A DNA stretch of 64,000 nt, from NCBI RefSeq assembly GCF_002205845.1, contig NZ_NISI01000001.1, positions 248,001-312,000 on the forward strand, given 5' to 3'. The translations under genes were made by a program, and so were the position numbers. Positions 35,219 to 43,229 of the stretch are shown piece by piece. The notes beneath the pieces are model-generated. The model did no database searches and was not told the DNA's origin. It was given only the letters and a program-made list of their open reading frames with translations. The stretch comes from Roseateles puraquae (GTDB lineage: Bacteria > Pseudomonadota > Gammaproteobacteria > Burkholderiales > Burkholderiaceae_C). How positions within the stretch are numbered: position 1 is the stretch's first letter; every line of letters begins with the position of its first letter.

Positions 35219-36073
35219 ATGTCCACCCCGCTGCCCATCCGCCACGACCTCACCACGCCGACCTCCCGCCGCCTGCCTGGCTGGGCCCGCGAGCCGCTGT
35301 TGCATTTCCTGCTGATCGGTGCGGTGCTCTTTGGTGCAGACCACCTCATCAACGGCCGCCAAGGCGACAACCGCCTGATCGTCGTGGGCAACGATGTCAC
35401 GCAGGAAGCCATCGCCACCTTCCAGGCCGCCCGCGGCCGGGCGCCTGATGCCAACGAGCTCAAGGCCCTGCAGCAGGTCTGGCTGGACAACGAGGTGCTC
35501 TACCGCGAGGGCCTGGCCCTGCAACTCGACAAAGGCGACAGCGCCATCCGCGAGCGGCTGATCTTCAAGGCGCTCAGCATGGTTGACAGCGGCGTGAAGC
35601 TGCCCCCCATCGACGACGCCGGCCTGCAGGCCTGGTTCGAGAAGAACCGCGTGAAGTACGACAGCCCTGCCCGCTACGACTTCCAGGAAGCCGTGCTCGA
35701 CGGCGTGGCCGATGAAGCCGCCGTGCGCAGCTTCGTCAGCGCCCTGAACGGCGGCCTGCCGGGCGATGCCAAGGCCGGCCTGCGCGTGTTCAAGGGCCGC
35801 CCTCACCTCAATCTGGTGCAAAGCTATGGCGAAGATTTCGCCAAGGCCCTGGAGGCTGCCCCGCCGGGCCAGTGGCTGGCCCTGAAGAGCAAGGACGGCT
35901 GGCGCGCCGTGCGCATGGAGGCTGTCACGCCCGCCCAGCCGGCGCAGTTCGCCGCCGTGCGCAATGCGGTACAGCAGGACTGGACCGACGCGACGATGGC
36001 CGAACAACGCAGCGCCGCCGTGGCCGCCCTGGCGCGCAAGTACACCATCCAGGTCGAGGAAGCCAAGCCATGA
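35219..36073 (+). CDS. Membrane-anchored PpiC/SurA-type peptidyl-prolyl isomerase
   Basis: A 284-aa protein with one N-terminal transmembrane anchor (about 24-45, LLHFLLIGAVLFGADHLI) and a periplasmic part resembling the parvulin-like foldases annotated as PpiC-type: VWLDNEVLYREGLALQLDKGD, an AWFEKNRVKYDSPARYDFQEAVL segment and a C-terminal helix. The parvulin catalytic residues are not evident, so it may work mainly as a chaperone. ATG at 35219; the stop overlaps the HupE gene by 4 nt. This PpiC-HupE order recurs beside PHP/DUF3604 genes in other bacteria, as far as I recall. Confidence 0.75.
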   Translation: MSTPLPIRHDLTTPTSRRLPGWAREPLLHFLLIGAVLFGADHLINGRQGDNRLIVVGNDVTQEAIATFQAARGRAPDANELKALQQVWLDNEVLYREGLALQLDKGDSAIRERLIFKALSMVDSGVKLPPIDDAGLQAWFEKNRVKYDSPARYDFQEAVLDGVADEAAVRSFVSALNGGLPGDAKAGLRVFKGRPHLNLVQSYGEDFAKALEAAPPGQWLALKSKDGWRAVRMEAVTPAQPAQFAAVRNAVQQDWTDATMAEQRSAAVAALARKYTIQVEEAKP

Positions 36074-37032
36074 GCCGCTGGATGCGCGGCTTGCGGCGGT
36101 GCTGGCTCGCCCTGCTGCTGGGCATGCTCACCGTGCCTGCCCTGGCGCATGAGATGAGCATGGCCGAGATGCAGCTGCGGGAAGTCGCCCCGGGCGATTT
36201 CCTGTGGCAGTGGGGCCCCAGCGAGAAGTACCCGCCGGGCCAGGTGCTGCGGCTGCAATGGCCCGAGGGCTGCACGGCCGATGCCACCCACGTGCGCTGC
36301 GGCGAACACGGCCTTGCCGGGCGTGTCAGCGTTGAGGGTGTCGGCGAGTTCTTCTCAGCCGTGCTCGTGAAGGTCAACTGGCGCGATGGCCAGACGCGCG
36401 TCTACACCCTCACCAAGGCGCAGCCGTCCGTGCAGCTCTACGGTGCCGCCAGCGACCCGCGCGGCATGGGCGAGATTGCTGCGGCCTACACCCTGCTGGG
36501 CGTCGAGCACATCCTGGGCGGCATCGACCACCTGCTGTTCGTCATCGGCCTGCTCTTCCTGGTGGGCTTCCAGCGCCGGCTGATCTGGACCATCACCGCC
36601 TTCACCGCCGCCCACAGCCTCACGCTGGCCAGCAGCGCGCTCGGCTGGCTCACGCTGCGCTCAGCGCCGGTGGAGGCCACCATCGCGCTGTCCATCGTGC
36701 TGGTCGCCGGCGAGGCGCTGCATCGCCGCCAGACGCTCGCGCGACGCTGGCCGGCGGTCGTGGCCTTCCTGTTCGGCCTGGTGCATGGCCTGGGCTTTGC
36801 GGGTGCGCTGCAGGAGATCGGGCTGCCCGAGAACCATCTGCTTGTCGCGCTGCTGACCTTCAACGTGGGCGTGGAGGTCGGCCAGCTCTGCACCGTCGGG
36901 CTCTGCTGGGCGCTGTGGCGGCTGACGAGCCGCTGGCCAGCGGTGCAGCAGCTGCGCACCGCACTGCTGTACGGGATTGGCGGCATCGCTGCGTACTGGT
37001 CGTGGCTGCGCATCGCGGCCGTGCTGGCTTGA
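36070..37032 (+). CDS. HupE/UreJ-type membrane protein, putative metal permease
   Basis: A 320-aa membrane protein: signal peptide (1-26, ending ALAHE), an exported beta-rich domain (about 27-130) and a HupE/UreJ_2 membrane domain (about 135-320). Histidine motifs of the family are present: GVEHILGGIDHLLFVIGLLF, FTAAHSLTLASS and FGLVHGLGFAGALQEIG. Relatives are proposed nickel or cobalt transporters, but this subgroup is not characterised. ATG at 36070 overlaps the PpiC stop (ATGA). Placed next to a metalloenzyme gene, metal supply is a sensible but unproven role. Confidence 0.82.
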   Translation: MSRWMRGLRRCWLALLLGMLTVPALAHEMSMAEMQLREVAPGDFLWQWGPSEKYPPGQVLRLQWPEGCTADATHVRCGEHGLAGRVSVEGVGEFFSAVLVKVNWRDGQTRVYTLTKAQPSVQLYGAASDPRGMGEIAAAYTLLGVEHILGGIDHLLFVIGLLFLVGFQRRLIWTITAFTAAHSLTLASSALGWLTLRSAPVEATIALSIVLVAGEALHRRQTLARRWPAVVAFLFGLVHGLGFAGALQEIGLPENHLLVALLTFNVGVEVGQLCTVGLCWALWRLTSRWPAVQQLRTALLYGIGGIAAYWSWLRIAAVLA

Positions 37033-37042
37033 GGAGGCGGTG

Positions 37043-37669
37043 GTGAAGGACGAAGTCTTCGGCCTCTTTCCCGTGCCGGTCATGCGCTGCCCGGGCGTGC
37101 TGCCGCCGCCGCTGGTGCAGGCCCTGGCCGAGCACTTCAGCCGCCAGGCGCAGCAGCCCAACAACAGCTCTGAGGGCCTGTCCCACACCCGCATGCTGAC
37201 GCCCGCGGACAGCCCGCTGCTGGTAGATGCCGCGGCGCTGATCACGCCCAAGATCGCCGAGTTCGGCCAGCTGCTCTTTGGTGAAGCGCTGGGCTGGGCC
37301 ATCAAGGAGATGTGGGTCAACGTGCTGGACACCGGCGGCCGCCAGGCCATGCACAACCACGCCAACAGCTTCGCGTCGGGCGTGGTCTACCTGACCGAGT
37401 CCGACGACTCGGCCCGCACCGTGTTCATGAAGTCGCCCGGCGGGCACGATTTCTCCCTCAAGAACGACCACGCCGGTGTCGTGACCGGCCCCTACAACGC
37501 CGAGAAGTGGATCAGCCCGTCGCCCAGCCCTGGCGACCTGGTGCTCTTCCCGAGCTATTTGATGCATGCCGTACCGCCCAATGCGGGTGGCCGTCGCATC
37601 ACCATGGCCTTGAACGCCATCCCCACCCGACTGGAGAGCTGGGGTTACGCCCTGAGCTTCAACGGCTGA
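37043..37669 (+). CDS. Putative 2OG-Fe(II) oxygenase (TIGR02466-like)
   Basis: A 208-aa cytoplasmic protein matching the putative 2-oxoglutarate/iron oxygenases of TIGR02466. Visible: EVFGLFPVPVMRCPG, WVNVLDTGGRQAMHNHANSF with the first iron-binding histidines, SGVVYLTESDDSARTVF, and PGDLVLFPSYLMHAVPPN with the distal histidine followed by R-x-T (GRRITMALNA) for 2-oxoglutarate. The substrate is unknown. The start is a GTG; GAGGAGG at 37031-37037 sits 5 nt ahead of the second of two consecutive GTG codons (37043). It lies 10 nt after the HupE gene and 1 nt before the next gene. Confidence 0.78.
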   Translation: MKDEVFGLFPVPVMRCPGVLPPPLVQALAEHFSRQAQQPNNSSEGLSHTRMLTPADSPLLVDAAALITPKIAEFGQLLFGEALGWAIKEMWVNVLDTGGRQAMHNHANSFASGVVYLTESDDSARTVFMKSPGGHDFSLKNDHAGVVTGPYNAEKWISPSPSPGDLVLFPSYLMHAVPPNAGGRRITMALNAIPTRLESWGYALSFNG

Positions 37670-37670
37670 A

Positions 37671-40121
37671 GTGAAGCAGCCTCTGGCCCTGCTGCTGATG
37701 GCGGCCTCCGGGTTTGCCGGGCTGGGCTATCAGATCGTCTGGACACAGCAGTTCGGCCTCGCCCTCGGGCACGAAACGGCCGCGGTGCTGGCGGTGGTGG
37801 CGGCCTTCTTCGGCGGCCTCTCGCTGGGTGCGCTGGCTCTGGGGCGGCGCATCGAGGCCAGTGGCCGGCCGCTGGCCTGGTATGCGGGCTGCGAGGCAGT
37901 CATCGGTCTGTGGGGCGGCGTGCTGATGCTGAGCCTTCCGGCTGCCAGCCAGGCCGTGCTGGCGCTGATCGGGCCCGAGGCCTCCCCGGCCTGGCACTGG
38001 ACCGTGGCCTTCGGCGCGAGCCTGTTGCTCCTGCTGCCGGCCACCGCTGCCATGGGCGCCACCCTGCCCGCCATGGCACGGCTGAGCACGGCCGGCCTGT
38101 CACCCCTGTATGCCGCCAACACCGCCGGGGCGGTCGCCGGCGTGCTGGTGACGGCACTGCTGCTGGTGCCCGCCTGGGGGCTGTCGCGCAGCACGGCGCT
38201 TTGCGTGGGGCTCAACCTGCTCTGCGCGCTCGGTGCGCCCGCTTTGCTGGCGGCGCGCCCTGCCGACACGGCGGCCACGCCGTCCTCAGGCCGTCCCCTC
38301 GTTCTGCTGGCTGTCACCGGCCTGCTGGGCATCGCCTACGAGGTGCTGTGCGTCCGCGTGCTCAGCCAGGTCCTGGAAGACACCGTCTACACCTTCGCCC
38401 TGCTGTTGGCCGTCTACCTCGCGGGCACCGCCGCGGGCGCCGCGGCCCATGCGCGCTCGCCTCGACTGCACCAGACACCCGCGCTGCTGCAGGCGCTTGC
38501 CACCAGCGTGCTGCTGGGCATGGGCGTGCTGTGGGGCGCCGACCTCCTGAAGCACAGCCTGCAACCGCTGCTGCCCGCCACGCTCGGCGGCGCGCTGGCC
38601 CTGGAGAGCCTGCTGGCACTGGCGGTGTTTGGTCTGCCGACCGCCTTGATGGGCGCCCTCTTCTGCCAGCTCAGTGCCGAAGCCCAGGCCGCGCGCCAGC
38701 CTTTCAGTCGTGCACTCGGCGTCAACACCCTCGGTGCCATGGCTGCCGCGCCGCTCTTTGGTGTGGCGTTGGCCGCCAGCCTCGGGCCCAAGGGCGCGCT
38801 GCTGATGGTCGCTGCCGGCTATCTGCTGCTGCAGCCATGCTGGCGGGACTGGCGCTGGCGGCTGCCCACCGTCGCCACCTTGGCCATTGCCGCATGGGCG
38901 CCGCCCATGGCCTTCGTCGAGGTCCCCGACGGTGGCCGGCTGCTGAGCTATCGCGATGGCGCCATGGCCGCCGTCAGCGTGGTGCAGGACGCCGACGGCG
39001 TCGCCCGGCTGCGCATCAACAACCGGCAGCAAGAAGGCAGCAGCGCCACCCAGCATGTCGACGGTCGCCAGGCCCTGCTGCCGCTGATGCTGCATGGCGA
39101 GCCACGGCGGGCCTTGTTCCTCGGCGTCGGCGCCGGCATCACCTCGGGCGTGGCGGCCCGCTGGCCCGGCGTGCAGGCCGACGCGGTGGAGCTGCTGCCT
39201 GAAGTCATCGAAGCCACCGCGCTCTTCCGGCCGGCCCTCGGCGCCGGCCCGGGCCCGCACGTCATCAACGCCGACGCCCGCCGCTTTGTGCGTACCGCGC
39301 CCACCCGCTACGACGTGATCGTGGCCGACAACTTTCACCCGGCCCGCAGCGGGTCGGCCGCGCTCTACACCGTCGAGCACTTCCGCGCCGTGCGGCAGCG
39401 GCTGAACCCGCAGGGCGTCTTCTGCCAGTGGCTGCCCCTGCACCAGCTGGATCTCGACACCCTGCGCGGCATCACGGCGAGCTTCCTCGCGGCCTACCCC
39501 GACGGCGTGGCCATCCTCGCGAGCCACAGCCTCGACACCCCCACCCTCGGCCTGGTCGGCCGCACTGGCCCGACGCAGTTCGCCATGCCCCCGCGGAGCG
39601 CGCTGGGCGCCCGCTTCGGCCTGGGCGAGCCCATGGCCGTGCTCGGCAGCCTGGTGGGCGACAACACGTCGCTGAGGCGCTTCGCTGCGGCCACGGCGCC
39701 CAACACCGACGACCGCCCTTGGGTCGCCTACCGCGCCCCACGGATCACGTATGTCCCTAACACGTCCCCCCGCGACCGGCTGATGGCGCTGCTCGGGCAG
39801 CTCAACCTGGACGACGGGCACTGGCTCGCGCCCGCCCATGCCGCCGATGCCGCCCTGGTCTCCCGCGTGCAGGCCTATGCCCGGGCGCGCCAGCACTACC
39901 TTGACCTGGGCCGCCGCACGGTGCCGAGCGCCGACCCGGCCGTGATGCTCGCACGCGTCGGCCCCGGGCTGCTCGCCGTGCTGCAGCAAAGCCCGGACTT
40001 CGAGCCGGCTGCCGAGCCGCTGCGGCGACTCGCGCAAGCCCTGGCCCCGGTCGACCCGGCAGCGGCCGAGCAGCTGCGGGCTGAGCTCGCGACCGTCCGT
40101 CCCCCGAAGGACGCCCGCTGA
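37671..40121 (+). CDS. Membrane-fused spermidine synthase-like protein
   Basis: An 816-aa fusion. The first half (about 1-410) has 10-12 hydrophobic segments of the kind annotated as fused MFS/spermidine synthase, beginning ASGFAGLGYQIVWTQQFGL. The second half carries a spermidine-synthase-like Rossmann domain (about 430-680): GRQALLPLMLHGEPRRALFLGVGAG, VELLPEVIEA, NADARRFVRTAPTRYDVIVADNF and CQWLPLHQLDLDTL. The last 130 residues are helical. True aminopropyl transfer is not established for such fusions. It begins at a GTG (37671) 1 nt after the oxygenase stop, the fourth gene of this operon. Confidence 0.82.
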   Translation: MKQPLALLLMAASGFAGLGYQIVWTQQFGLALGHETAAVLAVVAAFFGGLSLGALALGRRIEASGRPLAWYAGCEAVIGLWGGVLMLSLPAASQAVLALIGPEASPAWHWTVAFGASLLLLLPATAAMGATLPAMARLSTAGLSPLYAANTAGAVAGVLVTALLLVPAWGLSRSTALCVGLNLLCALGAPALLAARPADTAATPSSGRPLVLLAVTGLLGIAYEVLCVRVLSQVLEDTVYTFALLLAVYLAGTAAGAAAHARSPRLHQTPALLQALATSVLLGMGVLWGADLLKHSLQPLLPATLGGALALESLLALAVFGLPTALMGALFCQLSAEAQAARQPFSRALGVNTLGAMAAAPLFGVALAASLGPKGALLMVAAGYLLLQPCWRDWRWRLPTVATLAIAAWAPPMAFVEVPDGGRLLSYRDGAMAAVSVVQDADGVARLRINNRQQEGSSATQHVDGRQALLPLMLHGEPRRALFLGVGAGITSGVAARWPGVQADAVELLPEVIEATALFRPALGAGPGPHVINADARRFVRTAPTRYDVIVADNFHPARSGSAALYTVEHFRAVRQRLNPQGVFCQWLPLHQLDLDTLRGITASFLAAYPDGVAILASHSLDTPTLGLVGRTGPTQFAMPPRSALGARFGLGEPMAVLGSLVGDNTSLRRFAAATAPNTDDRPWVAYRAPRITYVPNTSPRDRLMALLGQLNLDDGHWLAPAHAADAALVSRVQAYARARQHYLDLGRRTVPSADPAVMLARVGPGLLAVLQQSPDFEPAAEPLRRLAQALAPVDPAAAEQLRAELATVRPPKDAR

Positions 40122-40165
40122 TCGACTGTTGGGCCGGCGTCAGGCCTTCATGGCAAGCTGCGGGG

Positions 40166-40942
40166 ATGCGCTGGGCTTTCATCACCGACATTCACGCCAA
40201 CCGGCAGGCCTTCGAGGCCGTCCTCGCCGATGCCCGCACTCAGGGCGCCACCCACTTCGCGCTGCTGGGCGATTTCGTCGGCTACGGTGCTGACCCGGCC
40301 TGGGTGCTCGACCAGGTCATGGCGCTGGCCACCGAAGGCGCCATCGCCATCCAGGGCAACCATGACGAGGCGGTGGCCCATGGCAGCACGCCCGGCATGC
40401 ACCCCGACGCGCGCGCCGTCATCGACTGGACACGCGCGCAGCTCGATGAAGACCACCTTCGTTTCCTGAGCCGGCTGCCGCTGCAGTCACTGGGCGAGCC
40501 GGGGCATTGCCTCTTCGTGCACGCCAACGCCTTCGACCCCAAGGGCTGGGAATACGTGCAGGGCCGCGCCGAAGCCGTCAAGAGCCTGCACGCGCATCCC
40601 GCACGCATCCAGGTGTGCGGGCATATGCACGACCCGATGCTGTTCCACCTGTCCGGCACCGGCAAGGCCGGCGATTTCCGGCCGGTGGCGGGCGTGCCGA
40701 TGCCGCTGCCGACGCACCGGCAATGGCTGGTCATCCCCGGCTCCTGCGGCCAGCCGCGGGATGGCAATCCGGCGGCCTGCTATGCGCTGCTGGACCCGTC
40801 GCGCTCCGAGCTGGACGATGCCCGCATCACCTTCCAGCGCGTGGCCTACGACGTGGACGCCGCCTGCGCCGCCCTGCGGGCCAGCACGCTGCCCGGCGCC
40901 ATCGCCGAGCGGCTGGCGCGCCGCCTGACCCTGGGCGAATGA
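40166..40942 (+). CDS. Calcineurin-like metallophosphoesterase
   Basis: A 258-aa metallophosphoesterase, YfcE/MPP family, without a signal peptide. The metal ligands appear in order: D-x-H (TDIHANRQA), GD (LLGDFVGYG), GNHDE, a histidine in CLFVHANAF and GHMHDP. Relatives act on phosphodiesters, nucleotides or phosphoproteins. The stop overlaps the kinase ATG by 4 nt, which couples a phosphatase-type enzyme to a protein kinase; reversal of the kinase's phosphorylation is a natural guess. ATG at 40166. Confidence 0.88.
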   Translation: MRWAFITDIHANRQAFEAVLADARTQGATHFALLGDFVGYGADPAWVLDQVMALATEGAIAIQGNHDEAVAHGSTPGMHPDARAVIDWTRAQLDEDHLRFLSRLPLQSLGEPGHCLFVHANAFDPKGWEYVQGRAEAVKSLHAHPARIQVCGHMHDPMLFHLSGTGKAGDFRPVAGVPMPLPTHRQWLVIPGSCGQPRDGNPAACYALLDPSRSELDDARITFQRVAYDVDAACAALRASTLPGAIAERLARRLTLGE

Positions 40943-42384
40943 TGGGCGGCACGGCGCTGCCCACGCCGCCCGCGCCGCTGGAAGCGGGCCAGGTGCTGGA
41001 CGGCTTCCGTTTGCAGGAGCGCCTGCACCAGGGCGGCATGGCCAACCTCTGGCGCGTCACACGCGTGGAGGGCGAGGACCCTGGCTTTGAGCTCCTGATG
41101 AAGGTGCCACGCATCAAGGGTGGCGAAGACCCGGCCACCATCGTCGGCTTCGAGGTGGAGCAGATGCTGATGCCGCAGCTCAGCGGCCCGCACGTCCCCC
41201 GCTTCGTGGCCCGCGGCGACTGGACGCGCCAGGCCTTCGTGGTCATGGAGCGCATCCCTGGCGACACGCTGCGCCCGCGGCTGGACGACGCGCCGCTCCC
41301 GCCCGAAGAGGTGGCCGACATCGGCGCCCGGGTGGCCACGGCCCTGGCCGCCCTGCACCGCCAGCATGTGGTGCACCTGGACATCAAGCCCAGCAACATC
41401 ATGTTCCGGCCCGACGGCACCGCCGTGCTGGTCGACTTCGGCCTGAGCCGCCACGAGCACCTGCCGGACCTGCTTGAAGAAGAGTTCACGCTGCCGATGG
41501 GCACCGGCCCGTACATGAGCCCGGAGCAGGTGCAGTTCGTGCGCAACGACCCACGCAGCGACCTGTTCGCCCTGGGCGTGATGCTCTACCACCTCGCCAC
41601 GGGCGAGCGCCCGTTTGGCCAGCCCAACTCGGTGCGCGGCCTGCGCCGCCGGCTGTTCGTCGAGCCCGTGCCGCCGCGCGCCATCCGGCCCGAACTGCCG
41701 GCCTGGCTGCAGGAAATCATCCTGCACTGCCTGGAGGTCAACCCGGAACGCCGCTACCAGAGCGCCGCGCAACTGGCGCTGGACCTGCGCGAGCCGGCCG
41801 GCGTGGCGCTGACGGCCCGCGCGGAGAAGCTGCGCGTGAGCAGCAGCATGCTCCGCCTCAAGCGCTGGTTCTTCGCTCTCGGGGCCGAGCCACCGCCGCC
41901 CGCGCCGGCCGGCCAGCAGCTGGCGCGCAGCCCCATCGTCATGGCGGCCGTCGATGTCGACAACGCCACGCCCGAGCTGCTGAGCCAGCTCTGCGAGACG
42001 GTGCGCCGCATCGTGCAGACCGAGGCCGGCGCGCGGCTGGCCTGCGTGAGCATCATGCGCGTGAACCGCATCGGCATCGACGAGCTGACCGACAAGCACG
42101 GCCAGAGCCTGCACGTGAAGCAGCTCATCGCGTTGAAGCACTGGGCGCGTCCGATCAGCAAGGCCCTGAACCTGGAGGACGGCCGGCTGACCTTCCACGT
42201 GCTCGAGGCGCCGGACCCAGCCGGCGCCATCATCGACTTCGCCCACCGCAATGGCGTGGACCACATCGTCATGGGCGCCCGCGGCTCGTCAGCGCTGAGG
42301 CGCTACCTGGGCAGCGTGTCGGGCCAGGTGGTGGCCGAGTCGGACTGCACGGTCACCGTCGTGCGCGAACCCGTCGGCGGCTGA
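40939..42384 (+). CDS. Ser/Thr protein kinase fused to a universal stress (USP) domain
   Basis: A 481-aa two-domain cytoplasmic protein. Kinase domain (about 15-290): glycine loop LHQGGMANLWRV, ATP lysine in LLMKVPR, catalytic loop HLDIKPSNIMF (Leu replaces Arg of HRD, a non-RD kinase), DFGLS, and SPEQ in place of APE. After a linker, a USP domain (about 330-481) starts with PIVMAAVDVDN and ends with the nucleotide loop GARGSSALRRYLGSVSGQV. No membrane segment. The ATG at 40939 overlaps the metallophosphoesterase stop. The 3' end overlaps the convergent PEP-CTERM gene by 32 nt. The USP part may sense ATP or stress; this is inferred. Confidence 0.88.
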   Translation: MMGGTALPTPPAPLEAGQVLDGFRLQERLHQGGMANLWRVTRVEGEDPGFELLMKVPRIKGGEDPATIVGFEVEQMLMPQLSGPHVPRFVARGDWTRQAFVVMERIPGDTLRPRLDDAPLPPEEVADIGARVATALAALHRQHVVHLDIKPSNIMFRPDGTAVLVDFGLSRHEHLPDLLEEEFTLPMGTGPYMSPEQVQFVRNDPRSDLFALGVMLYHLATGERPFGQPNSVRGLRRRLFVEPVPPRAIRPELPAWLQEIILHCLEVNPERRYQSAAQLALDLREPAGVALTARAEKLRVSSSMLRLKRWFFALGAEPPPPAPAGQQLARSPIVMAAVDVDNATPELLSQLCETVRRIVQTEAGARLACVSIMRVNRIGIDELTDKHGQSLHVKQLIALKHWARPISKALNLEDGRLTFHVLEAPDPAGAIIDFAHRNGVDHIVMGARGSSALRRYLGSVSGQVVAESDCTVTVVREPVGG

Positions 42385-43150
42385 TCACGAGCATCGCCAG
42401 CAGCCCCGCCCCGAGCAGCGCCACGGGCTGGGGCTCGGGCACCGGCAACGCCTCGCCCAGCAGGCGGAACTGCAGGTCGGGGCCGAATGTCGCGCTGCCG
42501 TCCGACAGGGCACTGGCCGTGAAGATCGTGGCGTCGAGCGCCGCGTTGTAGGTGCTGAAGTTGTCGGTGACATTGAACGCGGGGTTGATGCCCAGCAGCT
42601 GCAGCTGCGAGGCGTTGGCACCCGTCCAGTCGCCCTGGGCGAACACCACCAGCACGAACAGGTTGCCGGCGTCCAGCAGGCCATTGCCACCCCCGCGGAA
42701 GTCCAGCACCCGGTGGCCCGACGCGGTGCCCGTCTGCAGGAAGCTGCTACCCAGGTCAGCTGCCGGCGTGTCGTAGCCGAAGTCGTAGGCGCCGCGCGTG
42801 CCACCACTGAGCGCCAGGTCGCCCACGGCCGCGCCGCTGCTGCCCGGGTCGACGAGGTGGCTCAGGGTCAGGAAGGCATCGCTGGTGCCGCTATACGTTC
42901 CCGGCGTCCAGCTGAACCCGACCTGGCCGGTGCGCACCGAGGGCCTGTAGCCGGTGAACTGGTCGCCATCCTGGCCGCTGACGTCGACATGCACGTCGTA
43001 GCGGGCATTGGCGTTGGAAAAGCTCAGGTCCGCGAAGCTCACCCAGTAGACCGACACGCGGTAGTCAAAGGTCAGCTCCGCGCGGGCGCAGAGGCTGGCG
43101 CTGAGCAGCAACGCCGCCAGCAGGCGAAGCGCGCATTGGATCCTGGTCAT
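42353..43150 (-). CDS. PEP-CTERM exported protein (second)
   Basis: A 265-aa secreted protein: signal peptide (about 1-25, ending CARA), a beta-rich region with many Ser/Gly/Asp residues, and the sorting end VPEPQPVALLGAGLLAMLV followed by the basic RRRVRARR. The middle (about 30-230) has no family I recognise. Of two ATGs, the one at 43150 is preferred since GGGGG lies 6 nt upstream of it; 43156 is the alternative. Upstream are two GTCAC repeats 11 bp apart. The exosortase is not in the window. Confidence 0.83.
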   Translation of the reverse strand: MTRIQCALRLLAALLLSASLCARAELTFDYRVSVYWVSFADLSFSNANARYDVHVDVSGQDGDQFTGYRPSVRTGQVGFSWTPGTYSGTSDAFLTLSHLVDPGSSGAAVGDLALSGGTRGAYDFGYDTPAADLGSSFLQTGTASGHRVLDFRGGGNGLLDAGNLFVLVVFAQGDWTGANASQLQLLGINPAFNVTDNFSTYNAALDATIFTASALSDGSATFGPDLQFRLLGEALPVPEPQPVALLGAGLLAMLVISRRRVRARR

Positions 43151-43204
43151 GATCATCCCCCGAAGTGATGCAGTGACTGTGCGCCGGCGACCGGCGTTCC
43201 GGGG

Positions 43205-43222
43205 GTGACGAGCAGGTGACGA
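43205..43222 (-). promoter_or_regulatory. Pho-box-like repeat between the second PEP-CTERM gene and the TPR gene
   Basis: On the minus strand TCGTCAC occurs twice, with GTCAC at 43220-43216 and 43209-43205, exactly 11 bp apart. The end lies 55 nt before the PEP-CTERM ATG, the same distance as in the PHP and phytase-like promoters. No good -10 follows after 10 nt. The repeat is also only 10 nt upstream of the divergent TPR start. Confidence 0.4.
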
Positions 43223-43229
43223 GTCGGGC

